21,656 nt of DNA, taken from NCBI GenBank assembly GCA_012727835.1, contig JAAYGE010000034.1, positions 1 to 21,656 of the forward strand, given 5' to 3'. The position numbers and the translations under genes were made by a program. The stretch is from Bacillota bacterium (GTDB taxonomy: Bacteria; Bacillota_H; UBA994; UBA5500). Position 1 is the first letter of the stretch; each line of letters starts with the position of its first letter. The notes beneath the pieces were generated by a model, which made no database searches, was not told the origin of the DNA, and worked only from the letters and a program-made list of their open reading frames with translations. Positions 15,076 to 21,656 of the stretch are shown here, piece after piece.

Positions 15076-16601
15076 TATTTTGCATAATCTACAGCTCTCG
15101 TTTCTCTGATAACAGTTACTTTGATTTGGCCAGGATAATCCAGTTCGTTCTCCACCTTCTTGGCAACGTCCCGAGCGATACGTACCGATGCCAAGTCGTC
15201 CACTTTATCGGGTTTGACAATGATACGAATCTCACGGCCGGCTTGGATGGCATAGGTCTTTTCTACGCCGGCGAAGGAATCGGCTATTTCTTCTAACTTC
15301 TCCAAGCGCCGGATATAACTCTCCAAGCTCTCGCGACGGGCTCCCGGTCGGGCCGCCGATACCGCATCAGCTGCCTGTACTAAAACCGCCTCTATGGTTT
15401 GTGGTTCAATATCGTTATGATGAGCAGCTATAGCATGTACAACGGCCGGATGCTCGCGGTACTTCTTAGCCAAATCGGCACCAATACTTACATGAGGACC
15501 TTCCACCTCATGATCGATAGCTTTGCCAATATCGTGTAGCAAACCGGCCCTCTTAGCTATGTTAACATCGGCCCCTAACTCGGCCGCCATAATCCCAGCC
15601 AGATGAGCTACCTCCATAGAATGTTTAAGCACATTCTGGCCGTAGCTGGTGCGGAAATGCAAGCGCCCCAGCAATTTCACCAACTCGGGATTCAAACCGT
15701 GGATCCCGATCTCCAAAATAGCCCGCTCACCTTCTTCCCGAATACGCACATCCACTTCTCGCCGGGCCTTCTCTACCATTTCCTCAATGCGAGCTGGATG
15801 GATGCGACCATCCGCCACTAGGCGCTCTAAAGCCACCCGGGCAACTTCGCGCCTAATAGGATCAAAACCCGATAAGATAACGGCTTCGGGGGTATCGTCA
15901 ATAATCAGATCGATACCAGTAAGGGTTTCAAAGGTACGAATGTTACGTCCCTCGCGGCCGATTATGCGCCCTTTCATTTCATCATTGGGCAATTCGACTA
16001 CCGATACGGTTGTTTCAGCCACGTGATCGGCTGCACAACGCTGAATAGCCAGCGTGATGATCTCTCGCGCCCGTTTCTCGCCCTCTTCTCGCGCCTTGGT
16101 TTCCATATCCTTAATCATTAGGGCTGCTTCCTGCTGAATTTCGTTTTCAATGCTTTGCAAAAGCATTTGCTTAGCTTCCTGAGAGCTTAAGCCTGATATA
16201 CGCTCTAATTCAGCCTGCTGCTGGGCGATAATCTCGTTAACCTTTTCCTTTTGTCGCTCCAGATCGTTGCTCTTGCGTTGCACCTGTTCTTCCTTCTTTT
16301 CCAGGTGCTCCAGTTTGCGTTCCAAGGTTTCTTCTTTCTGAATGACGCGTCGTTCCATGCGTTGTAATTCAGAGCGACGGTCCCGCACTTCTTTGTCCAG
16401 ATCGGCACGCAAACGATGTACCTCTTCTTTTGCCTCTAGCAGCACTTCTCTGCGCTTAGCTTCGGCCGTCTTCTTCGCTTCTTCTACAATGCGGAGGGCT
16501 TCTTGTTCAGCGCCACCGATTTTTTGTTCGGCAATCTTCTTGCGATATAAATAGCCAGCCACTCCAGCCAGCGGGATACCTACTACAGTCACTGCCCACA
16601 T
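15075..16601 (-). CDS. rny: Ribonuclease Y
   Basis: A 508-residue membrane-anchored endoribonuclease that initiates mRNA decay in Gram-positives. It has an N-terminal membrane helix (about 2-19), then RKKIAEQKI and a long charged coiled coil (about 20-185), a KH RNA-binding domain with [11 protein letters not shown] (about 210-220), and the HD phosphohydrolase domain with HSMEVAH and [12 protein letters not shown]. The C-terminus [21 protein letters not shown] is typical. The ATG at 16601 has only a modest CAGG nearby. A strong AAAGGAGG at 16631-16638 is well spaced for an in-frame ATA at 16620-16622, which would add seven residues and restore a DTGQVF lead before the helix. The true start is therefore uncertain. 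It has its own leader and terminator, and precedes ymdB as in Bacillus. Confidence 0.96.
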   Translation of the reverse strand: MWAVTVVGIPLAGVAGYLYRKKIAEQKIGGAEQEALRIVEEAKKTAEAKRREVLLEAKEEVHRLRADLDKEVRDRRSELQRMERRVIQKEETLERKLEHLEKKEEQVQRKSNDLERQKEKVNEIIAQQQAELERISGLSSQEAKQMLLQSIENEIQQEAALMIKDMETKAREEGEKRAREIITLAIQRCAADHVAETTVSVVELPNDEMKGRIIGREGRNIRTFETLTGIDLIIDDTPEAVILSGFDPIRREVARVALERLVADGRIHPARIEEMVEKARREVDVRIREEGERAILEIGIHGLNPELVKLLGRLHFRTSYGQNVLKHSMEVAHLAGIMAAELGADVNIAKRAGLLHDIGKAIDHEVEGPHVSIGADLAKKYREHPAVVHAIAAHHNDIEPQTIEAVLVQAADAVSAARPGARRESLESYIRRLEKLEEIADSFAGVEKTYAIQAGREIRIIVKPDKVDDLASVRIARDVAKKVENELDYPGQIKVTVIRETRAVDYAK

Positions 16602-16687
16602 GAATACCTGTCCCGTATCTATAACTCAAACCTCCTTTTTTACTTTTCAAGGTACTTAACCCCATAAATGTTAGTAATCACTCTAGA

Positions 16688-16770
16688 AAGGCTCAGCTGG
16701 TTAGCCTTCAGGTGGTGGTCTTTTGCTACTGCTTTTATTTATCATAGACATAAAAACGAGCGACCACACC
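16688..16770 (-). other. Structured leader upstream of rny
   Basis: The 293-nt gap between recX and rny holds the recX terminator (16781-16806) and then two adjacent stem-loops on the rny side. The larger pairs GGTGTGGTC (16762-16770) with GACCACCACC (16711-16720), one bulge, with further A/T pairing in the roughly 41-nt loop. The smaller pairs AAGGCT with AGCCTT (16688-16708, 9-nt loop). Neither is followed by a T run. I could not identify a convincing promoter and recognise no known riboswitch. Confidence 0.45.
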
Positions 16771-16780
16771 TTTATACTTC

Positions 16781-16806
16781 AAAAAAGGCCGAGAGAATCT
16801 CGGCCT
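16781..16806 (-). terminator. Rho-independent terminator after recX
   Basis: A perfect 9-bp stem (AGGCCGAGA with TCTCGGCCT) and 3-nt loop are followed by TTTTT on the minus strand. It lies about 90 nt after the recX stop and closes the cinA-recA-recX group. Confidence 0.93.
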
Positions 16807-16894
16807 AAAAGATTAAAATTACTTTTCTGGCTGCAATACCAGTCAAAGCCGACCCCAAAACTCAAGGGGCGCTTATACCCTCTCTGGCAAGATT

Positions 16895-17386
16895 TTAACT
16901 ATTACACAGGTAACTGTCAAGGTTTTGTACTATCTCTGCAACCAAATCGTAATCATAGCCGCGTTGTAAAAGGTAGCGATACAGGTTAGCTATCACTTTA
17001 GGGTCATCAAGATCCTTTCCCCGCAAGCGACGCTGGGCTAATCGGGCTGCCTGCTCCAACAACGTTTGCTGCGATACTTGTCCAATAGCTGCTTCGACTA
17101 TATCATCCGCCACGCCACGACTATTGAGTTCCCAGCGCAATTTACGGGGCCCATGCCCGGCTAAAGCACGACGGGCAACAAAGTCGGCCGCATAGCTAGC
17201 ATCGTTTAGATATCCGGTTTCCAACAGATAGCCTATAGCGTCGCTCGTTTCCTCTTCATCATAACCCCGCCGCAGCAAACGCTCGCGTAAGCGGGAGGTA
17301 GTGTAGGGCTGTCGGCCTAGTAGCCATAAGGCATAGGAGCGAGCACCGCTTTTTGGCTTACTCCGCGTCGTCCGTTTCATCTCCAC
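16895..17386 (-). CDS. recX: RecA regulatory protein RecX
   Basis: A 163-residue, highly basic helical-repeat protein. It shows the RecX pattern: [27 protein letters not shown] (first three-helix repeat), [22 protein letters not shown] (second) and [14 protein letters not shown] (third). RecX binds RecA filaments and modulates or inhibits recombinase activity. The gene overlaps the 3' end of recA by 29 nt if it starts at the GTG at 17386; an ATG two codons later (17380) is equally possible. Overlap with recA is common and implies coupled translation, keeping RecX below RecA. A terminator follows about 90 nt after the stop. Confidence 0.93.
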   Translation of the reverse strand: MEMKRTTRSKPKSGARSYALWLLGRQPYTTSRLRERLLRRGYDEEETSDAIGYLLETGYLNDASYAADFVARRALAGHGPRKLRWELNSRGVADDIVEAAIGQVSQQTLLEQAARLAQRRLRGKDLDDPKVIANLYRYLLQRGYDYDLVAEIVQNLDSYLCNS

Positions 17387-18386
17387 TTAACGCTTTGACT
17401 TGGCCGAGCTGGAATTTTTCACGAATACGTTGTTCTATTTCCTGCGCTAGCTCGGGGTTTGCCCGTAATGAAGCTTTAGCATTCTCCCGTCCTTGCCCTA
17501 AACGCTCACCTTCATAGGAATACCAAGCCCCACTCTTAGTTACGATATCAGCTTCCACACCGATGTCTAATATATTGCCTTCTTTCGATATACCTTCACC
17601 ATACATAAGATCAAACTCGGCTTGTTTAAAAGGCGGGGCCACCTTATTCTTAACTACCTTAACACGGGTACGATTACCCACCATTTCGGTACCCTGCTTC
17701 AACGTTTCTACGCGGCGCACTTCTAGACGCACCGAAGAGTAGAATTTGAGAGCCCTGCCGCCGGGAGTAACTTCCGGATTACCAAACATGACGCCCACCT
17801 TTTCCCGCAGCTGATTAATAAATACAACCACCGAACGGGAGCGGTTAATGGCACCAGCCAATTTGCGCAAGGCTTGCGACATTAAACGGGCCTGCAACCC
17901 CACATGGGAGTCCCCCATTTCCCCTTCTATTTCCGCCCGAGGCACCAAAGCGGCCACCGAGTCAACCACAATTATATCCACCGCACCACTGCGCACCAGT
18001 GCCTCCGTGATTTCTAAGGCTTGTTCACCCGTATCCGGCTGGGAAACTAGCAAGTCATCGATACAGACTCCCAAATTGCTGGCATAGACCGGATCTAATG
18101 CGTGCTCCGCATCGATGAAGGCAGCGATACCGCCCAATTTCTGGGCTTCCGCAATCATATGCAAAGCCACCGTTGTCTTACCCGATGACTCGGGACCAAA
18201 GACTTCAATAATGCGGCCACGAGGAACGCCGCCAACTCCTAGCGCAATATCCAAAGCCAGGGCTCCCGTGGGGATTACATCGTGGACTAAGCGTGTAGAT
18301 TCTTCCCCTAAGCGCATAACCGCACCTTTACCAAATTGCTTTTCAATCTGACTGAGAGCTATCTCTAATGCGCCCGCCTTATTCAT
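17358..18386 (-). CDS. recA: Recombinase RecA
   Basis: A 342-residue RecA, normal length for the protein. The ATP-binding P-loop GPESSGKT is at 64-71, Walker B is in [14 protein letters not shown], and the L2/DNA-binding and subunit segments [21 protein letters not shown] are intact. The C-terminal tail is short and acidic (SGDETDDAE). It drives homologous recombination and activates LexA self-cleavage. GGGGGGAAG lies about 8 nt before the ATG. A LexA-type operator 70-80 nt upstream suggests SOS control. It follows cinA by 121 nt with no terminator between, and recX overlaps its end. Confidence 0.98.
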   Translation of the reverse strand: MNKAGALEIALSQIEKQFGKGAVMRLGEESTRLVHDVIPTGALALDIALGVGGVPRGRIIEVFGPESSGKTTVALHMIAEAQKLGGIAAFIDAEHALDPVYASNLGVCIDDLLVSQPDTGEQALEITEALVRSGAVDIIVVDSVAALVPRAEIEGEMGDSHVGLQARLMSQALRKLAGAINRSRSVVVFINQLREKVGVMFGNPEVTPGGRALKFYSSVRLEVRRVETLKQGTEMVGNRTRVKVVKNKVAPPFKQAEFDLMYGEGISKEGNILDIGVEADIVTKSGAWYSYEGERLGQGRENAKASLRANPELAQEIEQRIREKFQLGQVKALSGDETDDAE

Positions 18387-18454
18387 TCATCTTCCCCCCA
18401 CAAACCTAAATTTTCTAATGTCAGCATAACATAGTTGTCCAACCGCCTTCTAAC

Positions 18455-18468
18455 CGCACATATGTTCG
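18455..18468 (-). promoter_or_regulatory. lexA box: LexA (DinR) box upstream of recA
   Basis: CGAACATATGTGCG on the minus strand matches 13 of 14 positions of the Gram-positive SOS operator CGAACRNRYGTTCG; the only mismatch is G for T in the second half-site. It lies about 70 nt upstream of the recA start codon, in the cinA-recA gap, where a recA operator is expected. I could not fix the matching promoter hexamers with confidence. Confidence 0.75.
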
Positions 18469-18507
18469 GCTGGCGTCATTTTAGGGCTATTTCTAGCTCA
18501 AGCTCCT

Positions 18508-19764
18508 TTATTCGGCCTCACTCGCCCTTTCTTTCAGCAGCACTAAGCGGGCCAAGTTGAGGGCCGCTTTAGCTGCGCGGGTACGGATGGCTGCCCGTTC
18601 ACCCCGCAGTGACAATTTTTCCACCAGCTGTCCTTCGGGAGCGATAACGGCCACATAAACGGTACCTACTGGTTTGTCGGCAGTGCCACCACCGGGCCCC
18701 GCAATACCAGTAATAGCAATACTCACATCGGCACCGCTAGCCTTCCTGGCCCCCTGGGCCATAGCCTCGGCACAGGCAGCACTTACCGCGCCCTGCTCCC
18801 GAATAAGCTGCGCAGGAACCCCTAACGTTTTCTCTTTAGCTTCATTACTGTAGGTGACATAGCTAGCCGCAAAATAATCGGAGCTACCGGGAACGTCGGT
18901 GATCATGCTGCCCAGCAAACCGCCCGTACAGGATTCGGCAAGGGCCAACTTATACCCCCGCTGCCGCAACAGCTGGCCCAATACACTGGGCAAAGTGTCC
19001 TGATCGACACCATAAACTGCACTACCGATACGTCGCCGGATAGCCTCTTCCACGGGAGCGATCAATTCTCTAGCCCTTTCCTCGTCGGCAGCTTGGGCCG
19101 TGACACGAATTTGCAGTTCACCTAGGCTGGCATAAAGGGCGATGGTAGGATTACTTTGGGCGGCAATTAGGTCGGCAATCTGCTCCTCTAAAGCCGCCTC
19201 GCCGATACCAACCACCCGTAAACTGCGGGATAGAATAACGCTATGGCCAACCTTTTGAGCCAACAAGGGACGCACGTGGTCGAAGAACATGGGCTGCATT
19301 TCCCGCGGCGGCCCTGGCAATAGAACAGCCAAGCGTTCACCTTCTGGAATAATCAACCCGGGAGCGGTGCCCCGCGGGGGCGGCAAGACAATGGCGCCCT
19401 CGGGCACCATAGCCTGGCGCCGATTGTTTTCAGGAATAGGGCGATTGGCCCGCTGCATATTGGCACAAATCTCCTGCCATACGTCTTCACGAAAACTAAG
19501 GGGACGCTGGAGAGCCAAGGCCACGCCTTCTCGTGTCAGGTCATCGGTAGTCGGTCCCAGACCACCGGTTAAAATAACTATCGACGAACGCTCCCAAGCT
19601 TGTTGAAAAGTTTCCACTAAACGTTTTAGGTTATCGCCTACTACTGAATGGTAATATACGCCTATCCCCAATGCAGCCATTTCTTGAGATAGAAATTGAG
19701 CGTTAGTATTCACTATTTGCCCTAGCAATATCTCGGTACCTACGGCTATTATTTCTGCATTCAT
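18508..19764 (-). CDS. cinA: CinA: competence/damage-inducible protein with nicotinamide-nucleotide amidase domain
   Basis: A 418-residue two-domain protein. The N-terminal MoCF/MogA-like domain begins NAEIIAVGTEILLGQIVNTN and has GGLGPTTDDLT; related proteins act as ADP-ribose pyrophosphatases. The C-terminal CinA/PncC domain has ALAESCTGGLLGSMITDVPG and ITGIAGPGGGTADKPVGTVY; PncC deamidates nicotinamide mononucleotide for NAD recycling. The open frame extends to a GTG at 19809, but the ATG at 19764 has AGGAGG eight bases upstream and gives the family N-terminus, so it is the start. It is followed by recA as in other Firmicutes, probably on a shared transcript. A role in competence is not shown by the sequence. 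Confidence 0.96.
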   Translation of the reverse strand: MNAEIIAVGTEILLGQIVNTNAQFLSQEMAALGIGVYYHSVVGDNLKRLVETFQQAWERSSIVILTGGLGPTTDDLTREGVALALQRPLSFREDVWQEICANMQRANRPIPENNRRQAMVPEGAIVLPPPRGTAPGLIIPEGERLAVLLPGPPREMQPMFFDHVRPLLAQKVGHSVILSRSLRVVGIGEAALEEQIADLIAAQSNPTIALYASLGELQIRVTAQAADEERARELIAPVEEAIRRRIGSAVYGVDQDTLPSVLGQLLRQRGYKLALAESCTGGLLGSMITDVPGSSDYFAASYVTYSNEAKEKTLGVPAQLIREQGAVSAACAEAMAQGARKASGADVSIAITGIAGPGGGTADKPVGTVYVAVIAPEGQLVEKLSLRGERAAIRTRAAKAALNLARLVLLKERASEAE

Positions 19765-19811
19765 CTGTCCCGCCTCCTGGTTAAGTGCAAGCTGGGTGCC
19801 ATCCCCCACTA

Positions 19812-19820
19812 ATTATTCCA
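19812..19820 (-). promoter_or_regulatory. Possible extended -10 promoter element for cinA
   Basis: TGGAATAAT on the minus strand (TGn followed by AATAAT, five of six -10 bases) lies about 50 nt upstream of the cinA start and after the preceding terminator. No good -35 element is seen. Weak evidence. Confidence 0.3.
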
Positions 19821-19858
19821 CATAGCTACATCGCTTACCTGCCAGCCTTAACAAAGAC

Positions 19859-19883
19859 AAAAAAAGCTGCCCGTAATGGGCAG
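19859..19883 (-). terminator. Rho-independent terminator after the FtsH-like gene
   Basis: A CTGCCC/GGGCAG stem with a 5-nt loop is followed by CTTTTTTT on the minus strand, starting 7 nt after the FtsH-like stop codon. It separates that gene from cinA. Confidence 0.9.
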
Positions 19884-19889
19884 ATATTT

Positions 19890-21401
19890 TTATGCGTCCT
19901 CAGCGTCACCATGTTTCTTCGGTGTGCATAACAATTCTCGCAACTGGGCCCCGGATAGACGTTCTTCCTGCTGTAACTTGACGGCAACATGCTTGAGAGT
20001 GTCCAGATGCTCCGTCAAATAGGCACGTACCCCTTGCTCGATCTCCTGCAAAAGCTTTTGCTGGGCTCTATGGAATTCGTCCTTCGCCAGTACGGATTCA
20101 TCTATAATACCCAACGGAGACATGCCGGCCAACACATAACGGCGTGCTAACTCGATGGCCTTTTGGAAGTCGCCGCGGGCTCCCGTACTGCGACAACCCA
20201 GCGTAAGCTCCTCTGCCACCGACCCCGCTAACAAGACCCATAGTTGCTGGCGGATTTGCTCCTCGGTTTGCAAATAGACAGCTTCATCATCCACCGTCTG
20301 ACGTACATAACCCAGGGTATCGCCCCGCGACAAAATGGTAACAGTTGCTACCGACCCGGGACGCACATGCTCAGCCACTAGGGCATGGCCCGCCTCATGC
20401 AAACTAATTCGCTGTTGCTCAGCCAACGATGGGCGCCGATCGTGTTGCTCACCCAGCATGACTTTATCTATGCTTCGCTGAAAATGGCGTTGCTCAATGT
20501 AGGCTGCGCCTTCACGCATGGCCAGAATGGCCGCCTCGTTGGCTAGGCTCTCCAAATGGGCCCCCGAAAAGCCATAGGTCTCCTGCGCCACTTGGGCCAA
20601 GTCTATATCGGGTGCTAGTGGTTTATTGCGAGTATGCACCTGCAGAATCTGCAGCCGTGCTTCCTTTTCCGGCAAGTCCACCTTTACCAGGCGGTCGAAT
20701 CGACCCGGGCGTAACAGGGCCCCATCCAGTAAATCGGGCCGGTTAGTAGCTCCTATCACTAGCATCTGAATGTCGCTGGTATTAGCAATGCCATCCATCT
20801 CAACCAGCAGTTGATTCAGGGTCTGATCATATTCTAGATGGCTGCTATGCTTACCCCGCTGCCCCCCTAAGACGTCGATCTCGTCTATAAAAATGATAGC
20901 TTTAGACTTGTTTTGCTTGCGGGCAGCCGTTTTAGCCTGTTCAAACAATTGACGTACACGCTGGGCCCCCACACCCGCATACATTTCCACAAACTCGCTA
21001 CCGCTGGCTGCTATAAAGACCGAGTCGGTATAAGCTGCAGCAGCTTTAGCCAATAATGTCTTTCCCGTACCGGGAGGGCCGCTTAACAACAGGCCTTTCA
21101 AAGGCCTGATACCTAAGCGTTTTGCTTCCTGGTGCTGATTTATAAAATCCAGGGCTTCAATTAGTTCTTGTTTAGCAGCCGCCTGGCCACCGATATCATC
21201 AAAATTAATCAATTGTTCTTTGGTGGCGGCAGAAATCAAGGTTCCTGCCTTACCTTGTAGGTTGTTGACGCCAAAGCGGTTAGTTACAAAATAGATAAAA
21301 CCAAGAAATAGGATAAAGGGAATAACGTTAATACCTATGTGGGCAGCGAAGATTAGTACCCCGGCCACTAGACCAGTTACTATTTCCTTCTGGTACTTCA
21401 A
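19890..21401 (-). CDS. FtsH-like membrane AAA+ zinc metalloprotease, short form
   Basis: A 503-residue FtsH-family ATP-dependent protease. The N-terminus holds two close hydrophobic segments (about 7-22 and 26-41) with only a few residues between them, so the extracytoplasmic domain of standard FtsH is absent. The AAA module is complete: Walker A GPPGTGKT (108-115), pore loop FVEMYAGVG (137-145), Walker B IIFIDE (169-174) and the second region of homology with RPGRFDR (about 231-237). The protease domain has HEAGH (335-339) and a likely third zinc ligand Asp411 in TGARGD. It should therefore be active. The start is a TTG that overlaps the stop of the preceding small gene by 3 nt (TTGA). It is probably a paralogue of the main FtsH rather than the housekeeping copy; substrates are unknown. 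Confidence 0.9.
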   Translation of the reverse strand: MKYQKEIVTGLVAGVLIFAAHIGINVIPFILFLGFIYFVTNRFGVNNLQGKAGTLISAATKEQLINFDDIGGQAAAKQELIEALDFINQHQEAKRLGIRPLKGLLLSGPPGTGKTLLAKAAAAYTDSVFIAASGSEFVEMYAGVGAQRVRQLFEQAKTAARKQNKSKAIIFIDEIDVLGGQRGKHSSHLEYDQTLNQLLVEMDGIANTSDIQMLVIGATNRPDLLDGALLRPGRFDRLVKVDLPEKEARLQILQVHTRNKPLAPDIDLAQVAQETYGFSGAHLESLANEAAILAMREGAAYIEQRHFQRSIDKVMLGEQHDRRPSLAEQQRISLHEAGHALVAEHVRPGSVATVTILSRGDTLGYVRQTVDDEAVYLQTEEQIRQQLWVLLAGSVAEELTLGCRSTGARGDFQKAIELARRYVLAGMSPLGIIDESVLAKDEFHRAQQKLLQEIEQGVRAYLTEHLDTLKHVAVKLQQEERLSGAQLRELLCTPKKHGDAEDA

Positions 21402-21656
21402 TTTGCCCCACCCCCTACCTGAATCAACGGAATTGCCTCCCGCAAAATATGAGTACCATCTAGCAAAGCTACATAGATATACTCCTCATCCACACCCAAT
21501 TGGTACTCAACGGCGTGGGCCCGAGTGAACTCTTCCATCCGCTCTTGCAACAGCAAGAACTGGTGTCGCCACCTAGCTTCCTGCAAGGCTAAATCTAATC
21601 CTTTCCGCACCTCTAATAGGGGGGTATTAGGGTTGTCACCCCAGACTATTTCATAG
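21398..21656 (-). CDS. Unrecognised small protein, cut by the right edge
   Basis: The frame is open to the window edge, so the true start is probably outside. A GTG at 21610 is in frame but lacks a properly spaced binding site. The visible part (about 85 residues) has an amphipathic, charged helical stretch (ALQEARWRHQFLLLQERMEE) followed by a short, strand-rich segment (YIYVALLDGTHILREAIPLI) and a Gly-rich tail. There is no membrane segment and no motif I know. Its stop overlaps the TTG start of the FtsH-like protease, so the two are translationally coupled; a role as partner or adaptor of the protease is possible but unsupported by motif. Confidence 0.6.
   Translation of the reverse strand, partial: YEIVWGDNPNTPLLEVRKGLDLALQEARWRHQFLLLQERMEEFTRAHAVEYQLGVDEEYIYVALLDGTHILREAIPLIQVGGGAN

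Noticed and set aside
16602..16894. A riboswitch, T-box or small RNA gene in the recX-rny gap
   Set aside because: Stem-loops are present but no conserved riboswitch core or T-box sequence is recognisable, and no promoter could be assigned; only a structured leader is claimed.
19765..19809. Longer CinA beginning at the GTG at 19809
   Set aside because: The extra 15 residues contain the AGGAGG site that serves the ATG at 19764, where conserved CinA sequence begins.
1..21656. Mobile elements, phage genes, CRISPR arrays or toxin-antitoxin pairs
   Set aside because: No transposase, integrase, spaced direct repeats or toxin-like gene pair was found; the gene content and uniform strand are those of a stable chromosomal region.

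Overview
The window reads as chromosome of an anaerobic, endospore-forming, Gram-positive bacterium (Firmicutes, Clostridia-like). The evidence is spoVS next to rny and ymdB (as in Bacillus), a Gram-positive type LexA box in front of recA, strong AAAGGAGG ribosome binding sites, frequent GTG/TTG starts, and ferredoxin-dependent 2-oxoacid metabolism. Every gene I can support lies on the minus strand, so transcription runs from the right edge to the left edge. I see no rRNA, tRNA, CRISPR array or insertion sequence.

Right part (about 21656 to 10807), housekeeping and sporulation genes in order of transcription: an unrecognised small gene cut by the edge; a short FtsH-like AAA metalloprotease, followed by a terminator; cinA, recA (LexA box) and recX, followed by a terminator; rny (RNase Y) behind a structured leader, with its own terminator; then ymdB, spoVS (good sigma-H promoter match), an M19 dipeptidase, a PHP phosphoesterase and a divergent alanine racemase, closed by a strong terminator at 10753-10790.

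Left part (10628 to 1), one long catabolic gene set: a GntR-family regulator, korDABC (2-oxoglutarate:ferredoxin oxidoreductase), gdhA (glutamate dehydrogenase), both subunits of B12-dependent methylmalonyl-CoA mutase, its GTPase chaperone meaB, methylmalonyl-CoA epimerase, and the carboxyltransferase, gamma and (cut by the edge) biotin-carrier subunits of a sodium-pumping methylmalonyl-CoA decarboxylase. Spacing is tight, with overlaps or gaps of under 50 nt. The exception is the gdhA-mcmA1 gap, which holds a very stable GC hairpin.

Together the left genes spell out glutamate -> 2-oxoglutarate -> succinyl-CoA -> (R)-methylmalonyl-CoA -> (S)-methylmalonyl-CoA -> propionyl-CoA + CO2. They would yield NAD(P)H, reduced ferredoxin and a Na+ gradient. 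I infer glutamate fermentation to propionate, possibly syntrophic. Each enzyme family is well known; the contiguous arrangement behind a dedicated GntR regulator is the most interesting feature. Other points of note are a possible AUA start for RNase Y, a racemase lacking several standard alanine racemase residues beside a dipeptidase, and an FtsH paralogue without the usual extracytoplasmic domain.
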